A stretch of 29,698 bases of DNA from an uncultured Prevotella sp. (GTDB lineage: Bacteria > Bacteroidota > Bacteroidia > Bacteroidales > Bacteroidaceae), in contig CABSIA010000019.1 in assembly GCA_902477645.1 (NCBI GenBank), positions 1-29,698 of the forward strand, in the 5' to 3' direction. How positions within the stretch are numbered: the first letter of the stretch is position 1; every line of letters starts with the position of its first letter. Of this stretch, positions 14,221-23,400 are shown in pieces. The position numbers and the translations under genes are program-made. The notes under the pieces were generated by a model that saw only the letters and a list, made by a program, of their open reading frames with translations, was not told where the DNA came from and did no database searches.

Positions 14221-15566
14221 ATTCCTTTAGCTGTACCTTTTATGATTTTGTTGTATTGAATGGCGTTGACTATCAGTCCAGGGATGTTTACGGCACACAT
14301 GACGATGAGCAGCCAGTTGATGTCGTTGGTCGCCCTGCCTGCTAATATAGCTAACGGTATATATATTATAGAGGCTATGATGGTAAGTATGAGCTGCAGT
14401 CTCAGTGCGCCGATGCCATTGAGTACGAACGAGTATCTTGTACTCCATATTAGGACAAACTCATATATGCCAACGATTACCGTCATGGAATATGGTATTG
14501 TCGCCTTGTCGCCTATCCATATACCGTAGACGAAATCAGACAGTACAATCATGGCGGAAATGGCAATGAAGATAAGCAGCATAAATCTGTTTAGGGTCTT
14601 GTTGGCTCTCTTGATCCATTCAAAATCCCTTCTCTCGTATGCGTCGGTAGTCGCGCTCCAGTAAGGTGTGCAAACAATGGTGAACAGAAGCATCGCCACC
14701 ATGAAATATCTGTGTGCAATCTGGTATGGTGTCACCATGCTGGGTGAGAACATGTTTGAGATTATGATGTTTGACGAGAAAAACAGTATCACACCTGCAA
14801 TCTGCAAAGTGAAAAAGTTGAGGCCTATAGAGAACAATTCTCTCACAGCACCGATGTTCACGCTTTTGAGCGTAGGCTTTAGATGGCTGTATTTTCCATA
14901 AAACGTGATGGGGTAACAGATAAGATATGCCGTAAGTGGAGCAGCTGTGTTAACGGCGGCTATAAGCAGCAGCGAGTGGATGCCAGAGGCGTAGACCAAG
15001 GCTGTTCCTATAAGGGCAATGGTGTTGCCGCTTGTCACCAAAAGGTTGTTGATCGCAGGCAGTTGAAGGCCCATATAGAAGTTGCCTATAAATTTGAAGA
15101 TAAATGTTGAGCAAACCAAAATGGTCGCCACAATGAGTACGGTGTCGAGTTCGGAGACTATGTTGCAATCAATGTTGAAGAGACTGTATGTGTCAAAACT
15201 CATTATACACAATATTAGCACTATGGCTGTCGGGACGGATATGGAAACGAGCATTGCAAAGGTGGAAGACACCATCTCGCGTGCTTTCTCTATATCTTTC
15301 CTTGCGATATATGTGGCGAGCTTATTTCGCAGTCCGTTGCCCATTCCGATGTCAAGATTATCTATCCACAGCAACACGGAGCTGATGGTCAACCATGCAC
15401 CGTTCTCATATACTCCAAGACATGCCAGCGTCAGTGGTACAAGCATTAGCTGTACCAGTACAGACCATCCCTTGATAGCAACCGATGCCAAGATGTTCTT
15501 GCGTATCAGTGACGTTCTGCCATCCTCTGCGCTGAGTTTTTTCCTAATAATATCAAATGTGCTCAT
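14208..15566 (-). CDS. Wzx-type oligosaccharide flippase
   Basis: The 452-residue protein has about 12-14 hydrophobic helices of the polysaccharide transporter (MOP/MATE superfamily) type. The N-terminal region (IRKNILASVAIKGWSVLVQLMLVPLTLACLG) and the DIGMGNGLRNKLATYIARKD loop after the second or third helix are typical of Wzx-like proteins in Bacteroidota. It should move the undecaprenyl-pyrophosphate-linked repeat unit from the cytoplasmic to the periplasmic face of the inner membrane. It sits between the polymerase gene (1-base gap upstream) and the transferase genes. Confidence 0.9.
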   Translation of the reverse strand: MSTFDIIRKKLSAEDGRTSLIRKNILASVAIKGWSVLVQLMLVPLTLACLGVYENGAWLTISSVLLWIDNLDIGMGNGLRNKLATYIARKDIEKAREMVSSTFAMLVSISVPTAIVLILCIMSFDTYSLFNIDCNIVSELDTVLIVATILVCSTFIFKFIGNFYMGLQLPAINNLLVTSGNTIALIGTALVYASGIHSLLLIAAVNTAAPLTAYLICYPITFYGKYSHLKPTLKSVNIGAVRELFSIGLNFFTLQIAGVILFFSSNIIISNMFSPSMVTPYQIAHRYFMVAMLLFTIVCTPYWSATTDAYERRDFEWIKRANKTLNRFMLLIFIAISAMIVLSDFVYGIWIGDKATIPYSMTVIVGIYEFVLIWSTRYSFVLNGIGALRLQLILTIIASIIYIPLAILAGRATNDINWLLIVMCAVNIPGLIVNAIQYNKIIKGTAKGIWTK

Positions 15567-15567
15567 T

Positions 15568-16611
15568 TCAGAAATTGAATATCTCCCACATGTAGAGATT
15601 GAAGAATATCTCTATGAATGCCATTATGCAGACAAGGATAATACCTACAATCTTTGGTCTTATGGTGAATAATATGCAGGGGTATGCCACTATCTCAACT
15701 ATGCCATACAGCTCGGAGAGACGTGTACTGATAATTTTGATAGATGCAAATGCGAAATATACTAAAAGTGAGCATCCCAATATCTTTATTATAAGATTTA
15801 TAGATGGCACATAATGCTTTATTGTATCTGCGAAATAGAGGAAATAAAGAAATACCGCCATTTTCATGAGCGGAAAAGGGTTGAGTATCGACTCTTTGTC
15901 CACATCGCCAAACTCGCTGTGTGCCTTATAGAGCTCAATTCTTTCAGATATGTATGGTATTGGTATTGCGGTCAGCAAATCAAGGTCTAAGAAATAAAGC
16001 AGGAAACAGGCAGGTACAAGACATGCCATGACAATCTTCCAAACCGGCTTAATGGGCTTGTTGTTAAGAAACAACAACGGAAGCAGTGACAATGCTGATA
16101 AATGAAACGTTGAAGCCAATAGTATAATCAGTAACGGAGCAAGTTTCTTTCCTGACGCAAGGGGTTTTATAGTCAGAAGAAACAGACTTGAAGCTATGCC
16201 GGCTCGTATTTGGGTCATTTCATGCAAAAGGTAAAAATTGCAGAAATATATGATTAACGGCAGGAAGAACAAAGGGGACAGCTGCCTTATAGCAACGAAT
16301 TTTATTGTCACACCAACAAGGGCAAATGTGAGTAGCAGGATCTGTACGTCGGGGTAAATAACATAAAGTAACTTGCTCAAGACAATAAACAATGGCTCAA
16401 CGGCCAATGACAAGGCCGAAGAGTCTGGATTTAAAAACACCATCTCGTAATTGGGAGAGTCTCTGTCAAATCCGACAGGCCGAAGACCCGCACATGCAAT
16501 CATCGCTATACCGATTACAATATACATCAGCCACTTGTATTTGCCGAGAAATTTCTCGACAAACACAAGGAATAATAAGAGAATGAATATTGTAGCTAAT
16601 GCTATTAGCAT
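15568..16611 (-). CDS. EpsG-like polysaccharide polymerase (Wzy role)
   Basis: The 347-residue polytopic membrane protein has about ten hydrophobic helices. The signature of the EpsG family is visible: CAGLRPVGFDRDSPNY near residues 40-55, LHEMTQIRAGIASSLFLL in the middle and ASTFHLSALSLLPL after it. The conserved Arg and His residues in these segments are thought to be important for polymerisation. It would join repeat units in the periplasm, with chain length set by the neighbouring Wzz protein. The stop lies one base before the start of the flippase gene. Confidence 0.85.
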   Translation of the reverse strand: MLIALATIFILLLFLVFVEKFLGKYKWLMYIVIGIAMIACAGLRPVGFDRDSPNYEMVFLNPDSSALSLAVEPLFIVLSKLLYVIYPDVQILLLTFALVGVTIKFVAIRQLSPLFFLPLIIYFCNFYLLHEMTQIRAGIASSLFLLTIKPLASGKKLAPLLIILLASTFHLSALSLLPLLFLNNKPIKPVWKIVMACLVPACFLLYFLDLDLLTAIPIPYISERIELYKAHSEFGDVDKESILNPFPLMKMAVFLYFLYFADTIKHYVPSINLIIKILGCSLLVYFAFASIKIISTRLSELYGIVEIVAYPCILFTIRPKIVGIILVCIMAFIEIFFNLYMWEIFNF

Positions 16612-16622
16612 AAGTCTTTACC

Positions 16623-17672
16623 TTATTTTTGTTTCTCTTCAGAGAAGAAGTATATATAAAGTCCTGTTGCAATGAAAGCGAGGAAACACATTGCAAGAAC
16701 AAAAACCATGCGTTTTGGCTTTACAGGTTTAGGTGCAACTGAGGCGCCTTTCACCACAGTGAAGGCAGGAGTACGCTCCTGAACTTTCGCTTTTGCTGTC
16801 TGATATTGCGCCATTAAAGTGATATAAGTGTTGTATTTCAGTTGCATGTCGTTCTCAAGGTCATCTTGCTTTGCCCTAAAGCTTGCCATCTGAACATCGG
16901 TGTTGGCATCAGCGTATGTCCCATACAATTGCCGGGCCTGCTCATAGTCGTGCTTGGCCTCAGTCACCAGTTGCTTATAGTACCGCTCGTCTATACGGGC
17001 TTTGTTTGTACGGTAATTGGTGATGAATATTTGTAGTCGTTCTTTGACAGAGTCGCAGAGAATTTTTGCTATAAGTGCATCCTGTGCTTCTGCATCAATA
17101 CTTATTACTGCCGTTTTTTTATCAAACCCGATTGATATTTTGTTTCTGATGAGGTTGGCAATATCGTCTTGTCTCTTTGAAAGAATGTATGGGTCTCTTT
17201 TGCCATTTTTGGCAAAAGGGTCTTCTTTCTTGGGCAACAAATCCTTTATCGCATTTATTGCTGCGGTCCAGAACGGCCGGTCCTGATGTTTTGTCAGATA
17301 GTCGAAATAATTGCAAGATATCTCTCCGTCCGCACTCTTTACCTTTATGTCGAAAAGTCCCACAACGAATCCATTGTCATCCATCAAGTCGGGGTAGAGC
17401 ATCGGGTTTATGGCATCGCTTGTCTCCAGATTGTCAAGGTCAAAACCGAAAGACGAGGCAAGAGAGCCTAAAGTTCCTCCTATGCCCGAGGAACTGTTCA
17501 ATTCCGGTGCAAGGCTTAGACTTGAAGTGTAAGTTCTTGGAATACATAGAATGTATAAACATGAGATTACGAAAGTTATGGGCAGCACCTTGTAGAATAG
17601 TTTACGTCCTGCCCATATCTTCTTGAAGATTATTTTGAGGTCAATTACTTCTAATTCTTTGTTTTCTTCCAT
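16623..17672 (-). CDS. Wzz-type chain-length determinant protein (no kinase domain)
   Basis: The protein has 349 residues from the chosen start MEENKELEVIDLKIIFKKIW. The first membrane helix is at about residues 26-44 (YKVLPITFVISCLYILCIP), followed by a periplasmic domain with a long helical stretch (KQLVTEAKHDYEQARQLYGT). A Pro-rich motif (KPVKPKRM) leads into the second helix at about 322-344. This is the Wzz/polysaccharide co-polymerase layout. No C-terminal Walker motifs follow, so the autokinase module of Wzc-type proteins is absent. The in-frame Met 60 codons upstream (17852) would overlap the Wza-like gene, so 17672 was chosen. That leaves a 53-base gap. Confidence 0.9.
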   Translation of the reverse strand: MEENKELEVIDLKIIFKKIWAGRKLFYKVLPITFVISCLYILCIPRTYTSSLSLAPELNSSSGIGGTLGSLASSFGFDLDNLETSDAINPMLYPDLMDDNGFVVGLFDIKVKSADGEISCNYFDYLTKHQDRPFWTAAINAIKDLLPKKEDPFAKNGKRDPYILSKRQDDIANLIRNKISIGFDKKTAVISIDAEAQDALIAKILCDSVKERLQIFITNYRTNKARIDERYYKQLVTEAKHDYEQARQLYGTYADANTDVQMASFRAKQDDLENDMQLKYNTYITLMAQYQTAKAKVQERTPAFTVVKGASVAPKPVKPKRMVFVLAMCFLAFIATGLYIYFFSEEKQK

Positions 17673-17725
17673 TTTCCAGGTTTTGAAGATAGTTATACTT
17701 CTATTTGTTGGCTTATAAATTTCTG

Positions 17726-20260
17726 TTATTTCAGCAGGTTGGCCATTGTAGCCAACATTGTGGCGATTGAGGCTATGCTGGTACCGATTGTCAGCATTTG
17801 TGTTATAGATCTTCCGTCTTTCTTTGGCTTGCTCGGAACAATAATCTCGCATCCAGGCTTTATTTTTGTACCGTGTCCAACTTTAGCTACGGTGCCGTTC
17901 ATGTAGATGACATAGGTGTTGCTCTTTTTTGCCCTGTCGCCCCATCCTCCGGCTTGATTGATGTAGTATGAGGTGCTTTTTCCTTTTTCGTATGCTACGG
18001 TGTTAGGATACATTACGTCACCTGAGATTTTTACAGTTCCGTTGTACTCAGGGATATAAATCCTGTCGCCCTCTCTGAGCACGATATCGTTGTCGCCGCC
18101 TGGCTCAGCCATGGCCTTGTCAAGCTCTATACCTACATAGTATGTATTGCCGAGGTCGAGTTTCTTTACGTCTACAGAGTCGTTTCCGTTTTGCGATTGC
18201 AGCATTTTTGTAATAGTCTGCATTCTCAGGCGCTCGTCTGGTGTTATGCGTCTTTCAAGTCGTGCGCCTGGGGTATAGGCGAGGTCGTTAACGCCGCCGG
18301 CTTTTTTGAGAATGTCGCTGAGTCGCTCGTTTTTCATAGACAAAGTGTATGTGCCGGGGAACATGGCCTGACCTTCTATCGTTACATTCTGCTGTGCGCT
18401 GTATCCAGGGCTTTTACGTACATAAACCTCGTCGAAAGGCATCAGTGTGAAGCCAGGAGTGCCGTCAACCACAAATCCGTCCTTCAGTGAGAAGCTGAAT
18501 GTCTTGGCTATCACGGAGTCGTTTACTATAGCCATAGGGTCGCTCACTCTTCGTGCCACATCGACTTTTACCATGGATGCGGTTTCTTTCAATCCTCCAG
18601 CCTGCAGAACGAAGTCCTCAATGGTCTCATTATCGGCATATTTGTAAATGCCAGGGTATTGAACCTCACCGTGAATTGTTATTGTGCGCTCTACCATGGC
18701 GTCCTGTTTTGTTGCCACAAACAGCACATCGTTTTCTTTTAGGGGTATATCTGCCACCTTGCCGCTCATTATTCCGACAAGGTCTACACTTATGACTTCC
18801 AGCGTTCTGTCTTCCTTCATTCTGTGCATTACGGCTCTGTTTGTGAAAGCCTCTTCCGTAACGCCATCAGCATTTTCTATCAATGTGCGTACGCTGTTTA
18901 TCTGGTTTCCTAACTGGTAGAGTCCTGGACGGAATACAGCACCTTTTACTTCCACTGTGTTTGAAAAGCGTGGCAGGATAGAGTCTACGCTGACCGAGTC
19001 GCCATCGGCAACATGGAACGACGCTGTATCGAACTCGCCGATATTGAAGACAGAGAACTCACGGCCTGTCCTTCTCATCACTCTTACCGACTTTGTATAT
19101 GCGTCGCCTGTAAATCCGCCTGCATATTTCAGCAGCGAGCTCAGACTCTCGTCACGTCTCATTTCGTAATACATGGGGCGTTTTACTTTTCCCGTTATGT
19201 TTACCAGGCAGTCGTAGGCACCAACTACTATTACATCGTTGTCTGCCAGTTTTATGTTGCCTGTCAGTTTTCCGTTGAGCATATAGTCGTATATGTCGAC
19301 AGTAGTGACGAGTTTGTTGTTTCTGTACACCTTGATGTTTCTCAGTGTACCCAAATCGTTGGTACCGCCTGCCATATATAGGGCATGGAAAACTGTAGCA
19401 AAAGCCGACAGAGTATATGTGCCAGGAACTTGCACCTCGCCCATTACATTTACCATGATGGTCTTTGTTTGTCCAACGGTTAGTTTTATACTGCTGCTGC
19501 TGTATCGTGCGCCAACCGTAGATTTTAGTTTCGCATTTGCCTGGGCTACTGTCAGACCTCCTAACTGAACAGGTCCGTATCCTTCAACAACAACTTCGCC
19601 ATCAGGTGATACTGTGGCTTGTATAGTTTTTTGTGATGCGCCAAAAATGTCGATGAATACAGCATCGCCGGCTCCAAGTCTGTAGTCTTGTGGAGTCGCT
19701 ATATTCATATTTGGCTCAAATGACAGTTCTGTATTATTGAAAATGTCGCGTCCGAACACTTTCTTTTTATTCATTTCCTTTTCTTTCAGAAGCTGTTCGA
19801 GCCATGCTATTGAGTCTGTAGGCAGCAAGTAGCCCAGCTCATTCTGCATGGCCATGAAATCCTCACTTTCCTCGTTATATTGTGTTCTGTAGGTCGGCAC
19901 CTCCTGCATGTGGTAGTTTGTGGCATTGTTTTTGTCTACCTTTGCGTTGTTTTTATCTTTCTGGGCGTTTTTGCCGTTGGCGGTCCTCATTCTTTCCTCA
20001 GCGTCATTTACGGCTTTGTCTGCAACGAGCCCCAGGCCGCCTTGTTTTATTTGTCTCTCATACTTGCTCTTTACTCTCTTTATCTGCTGTATGTCGACAC
20101 CTCTCTGCATAAGTTTCGTTACAATCTGTGATTGCGACGTGCCATCATTGTGTTCTTTCAGCACGAACTGCATCACCTGATCGTCGGTCATCGAAGATTG
20201 TGCGTGTACAGACATTGTGCATAAAGCAAACAATAGTGTGAAAATTATATTTCTCTTCAT
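17726..20260 (-). CDS. Wza-like outer membrane polysaccharide export protein with multiple SLBB domains
   Basis: The 844-residue protein has a signal peptide ending at VHA (residue 20) and a charged Lys/Asn-rich stretch at about 85-120. A Poly_export domain starts near residue 188 (ATPQDYRLGAGDAVFIDIFG). About six SLBB-type segments follow, each with a G-x-V-x-x-P-G-x-Y core: GEVQVPGTYTL, GKVKRPMYYEM, GAVFRPGLYQL, GEVQYPGIYKY, GQAMFPGTYTL and GDVMYPNTVAY. A hydrophobic helix (MLTIGTSIASIATMLATMANLL) forms the C terminus. Compared with Escherichia coli Wza (about 380 residues), it is more than twice as long, as is common in Bacteroidota. It should form the export channel across periplasm and outer membrane. 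It is the first gene of the leftward cluster. No clear TAnnTTTG is seen in the short space upstream. Confidence 0.9.
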   Translation of the reverse strand: MKRNIIFTLLFALCTMSVHAQSSMTDDQVMQFVLKEHNDGTSQSQIVTKLMQRGVDIQQIKRVKSKYERQIKQGGLGLVADKAVNDAEERMRTANGKNAQKDKNNAKVDKNNATNYHMQEVPTYRTQYNEESEDFMAMQNELGYLLPTDSIAWLEQLLKEKEMNKKKVFGRDIFNNTELSFEPNMNIATPQDYRLGAGDAVFIDIFGASQKTIQATVSPDGEVVVEGYGPVQLGGLTVAQANAKLKSTVGARYSSSSIKLTVGQTKTIMVNVMGEVQVPGTYTLSAFATVFHALYMAGGTNDLGTLRNIKVYRNNKLVTTVDIYDYMLNGKLTGNIKLADNDVIVVGAYDCLVNITGKVKRPMYYEMRRDESLSSLLKYAGGFTGDAYTKSVRVMRRTGREFSVFNIGEFDTASFHVADGDSVSVDSILPRFSNTVEVKGAVFRPGLYQLGNQINSVRTLIENADGVTEEAFTNRAVMHRMKEDRTLEVISVDLVGIMSGKVADIPLKENDVLFVATKQDAMVERTITIHGEVQYPGIYKYADNETIEDFVLQAGGLKETASMVKVDVARRVSDPMAIVNDSVIAKTFSFSLKDGFVVDGTPGFTLMPFDEVYVRKSPGYSAQQNVTIEGQAMFPGTYTLSMKNERLSDILKKAGGVNDLAYTPGARLERRITPDERLRMQTITKMLQSQNGNDSVDVKKLDLGNTYYVGIELDKAMAEPGGDNDIVLREGDRIYIPEYNGTVKISGDVMYPNTVAYEKGKSTSYYINQAGGWGDRAKKSNTYVIYMNGTVAKVGHGTKIKPGCEIIVPSKPKKDGRSITQMLTIGTSIASIATMLATMANLLK

Positions 20261-20293
20261 ATTAACTTAAAAAAATTACCCTATGTTTATAAT

Positions 20294-20326
20294 GAAAGAA
20301 AAGGAGTATTCCGTTAGATATACTCC
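20294..20326 (-). terminator. Intrinsic terminator after the CotH-like gene
   Basis: On the minus strand GGAGTAT (20320-20326) and ATACTCC (20303-20309) form a perfect 7-bp stem with a 10-base loop, followed by TTTTCTTTC. It lies about 80 bases after the CotH-like stop and 34 bases before the Wza-like start. It should separate the two transcripts unless there is read-through. Confidence 0.75.
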
Positions 20327-20407
20327 ACTTCCTCCATCTTTATCTTTATATATAACTCATTTTTTTGCGAAATGTTGTAGTAGGTGGCAAAAACCTCACC
20401 ACCTTAA

Positions 20408-23400
20408 TTATTTCCTGACTTTCATTGTCGCTGTCATTCCGTTGCTGTCAGTAGCCTTGGCAATATAGCAGCCATGAGGCAGAGTCTCAATATTGTGAGT
20501 GCCGATGCCGCCAACAATGTTGACTGTGGTCTCTGAAATCTTCTGTCCGCTGAGAGTGTAAAGTTCAATTTTAGCCGAAGTCGCCTCTGTTCTTACAACA
20601 AAGTTTCCAGCTGCCATTCTAAGAGTTATGTTGCGGTTTTCGGCAGAAGCTGCCAGGTTGGTTATGCCCGAAGTCTGCTCTGTGATTTTGTTGGCATACG
20701 AAGTCATAACATTAGCCTTGCCTATTGTAGGTGTTGTCAGATGATAGACGCTCTGTGCACCGTCTGCATAGCGGCCAATAGTCGAATATCCGTCGTGTGC
20801 AGGATAGCAGATAGAGTCAGTCCATGTGCCGTCAGCAGCTGTTAATGCTATTGTGCCTCCTGCCGCTGCGAGTTTAAATGGTGTGTGCAGGTCGTGGCTT
20901 GTTTCCAGTTTGTCGCACCATACCACCATATATCCCTTTGCCGGAATAATGGTGCTTGCCGATGTCTCTCCCTTGGTCAGAGTGAAGAGTCGCAGGTTGT
21001 TGGCATCGTTGCTCAAGAACATGCCCTCTACGTCGATGGGCTCGTCTGTGGTGTTGTACAGCTCAATCCAGTCGTTTTTCTTGCCATATTCGTTTACGTA
21101 GATGTCGTTGGCTGCACTTATCTCGTTAATTCTGACAGGTGCAAATCCCTTTTCTATAGAATTTTCCATTGGCTCATAGCATGCCACAAGGTCAAAGCTT
21201 TCCGACGGCATTGTTATAGTTTCCTCGTTGTAAATGTAGTTGTCATCGTTGCCGCCATTTGTCGTGAACATGCCTTTCAGCTCGGCGTCCCAATAAATGT
21301 CAGAGCTTGTCCGGCTGTTGTTGTGAACCTCTACGGCAATCACGTTAGTGCCCTTTCTCATGGCCTCAGTACTGATTTCCAGTGTTCCTGTGTCTGGGTT
21401 TCCATGTGCGTATGTAGTGCTGACAGTCTGGAAGTTGACAGCTCCGGCAGGCATGTTATATCGTCCTGCCTCCTGTCCGTTGATATAAACAATGAAACCG
21501 TCATCGACCGTGAAGTTCAGCACGGCTTTTTTTGCCGTCGAAGGTTTTTCGTCGAGATTGAAGCTCTGGCGGAAATAGTATGTGGGATATTTGTCTGAGC
21601 TGCTTGAGCCGTAAGAAATGGTTGTTGCCAAACCGTCTTTGCCGTACCCCAATGGTGCGTAGCCCTGTTTCCAACTGTTTTCGTTATAGCTGTTTGCTGT
21701 CCAGTTTTTGCCATCCAGACTGCCTTGGTCGTAATATTTCCAACTGCTTCCTTTCCCGACAACGGTTGTCATGAGCTGGTTGTTGCTTTTCCATCCTGTA
21801 AACTTATATCCGGCAGGTGCCACTGCGGTTATTGTCATAGGGCTGAATAGTTGTCCGTCGAATTTTCCTGTCGGTATATCGGTGCCGTTCAGCTCAATCC
21901 TTGCTCCTTTGATGTCGCTGCTGAGTTTTCCGCTCACGGCAGTTTTTCCGTCCAGCTGCATTCTCCAGTAGTTTTTTAGGGAGTTAATCATAGTGGGCAT
22001 TCTGTTGGCAAGTCCCTCCTTTATGCTGTTGTAGGTTGAGTATGGGCTCTCGCCTTTGAATGCCATCTCTGGAGCAACTTTGTTGACAAGGCTGTCCAAA
22101 ATCTGGTTGCATCTTGTTGGCTCAAACACGCTGCCGCCCATTATGCAGTAAGTGTCAATAAATTTTTTCCTGAATTCTGCGTTTTTCAGCATGTTCAAAA
22201 ATATTGTGACAAATTTAATCTCAGCCGTAATTTGTGGCAGTCCGTTATGCAGCTTGTCGAATGTGTATGTGTTTTTCCACTCAAATGTGTTGAACGGGTC
22301 TGATGTGTTGAAGGCGAAATCGAGGTCAAACGATACGAAACGGAACTTTCCGTCTTCTGTCAGTCTGAAGCCCTTTATGTTGTTCTGGGGCCAGTCGGTG
22401 CCGCCCAGATACATTGTTGCAGCCATGTAGTTGGTGTATTCGTCGATGTCCACCATTTGCTTTATCTCCTCGTAGGTGTCATTGTTGGCGGCATCGGCAG
22501 AATAGTCGTACCATTTCAAGAAACTGTCTATTGTTCCTTGTTTCTGTACATATCCGCTGTCGGGACTCATCTCAAACTGGTCAATCTGGTCATCGTCCCA
22601 TCCATAGTTGGCATAAACATAGTGCTTGTTGTTGGGTTCTCTTACGTTGAGCACTCCGATATATTCGCCGTTAATAAACTCGTGTACAGGCTGATAGCTC
22701 TGCAAGTCAATGTCTATTCCTGAGGTCTGAATTATGGTTTCGAGTGCAGGGTCTTTGAAGCGGCAAGAGTTGTCGTTTCCGCCGTTTCTCACCTGCAGAG
22801 TTCTGTTTCTTATGTACGGTTTGGCTTTAAAGAACGGGTAGTTGAGATTTTTGTCTCCTCCAAGCTCTTTGTTGCCTTTAAGTTTGAAAGAGTGGGGAGT
22901 CCACGCACGGCTCCACCCTCCGCACATCTCAAGGTTTACGTCCTGGTTCAACACCATTTCCCCCTTGTCGTTGATATACGACATGTTTACAGGCCGTTCC
23001 CAGTCCATGTTCCAGTTGCAGGGTGAGCTTTGTCCGTTGCCAGGCTTGCCGTTCACACCTCTCACATACACGCCTAATGAGTCGTCGTAGAGAAAACGTG
23101 GGTCTGAGACAACTGACAGCACAGGAATATTGAAGTCTTTATCCCATTTTATGTATGAGCGGGTAGTCACCGGACTTGCCATCATTCCGTCAGCAAATAG
23201 GCGGAATCTGTAGTTCGCAGTGTTGTTGATATTGAAAACTCCGGTTTTCGAAGTGTTGCCATTCGTTGCGGTAGGCAGAGTTCCGTCCGTAGTGTATCTT
23301 AGAGTTGCTCCGTCTGGAATATCAACAGTAATTCTCATGCTTGATTTAAACACCTGTGAGCCTGGTGCTACAATCGGCGCATTTAGCTGGGCTGCTCCAA

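Noticed and set aside
17673..17852. 60-residue N-terminal extension of the Wzz protein
   Set aside because: It overlaps the end of the Wza-like gene, is polar and unlike Wzz N termini. MEENKELEVIDL starts the normal cytoplasmic segment.
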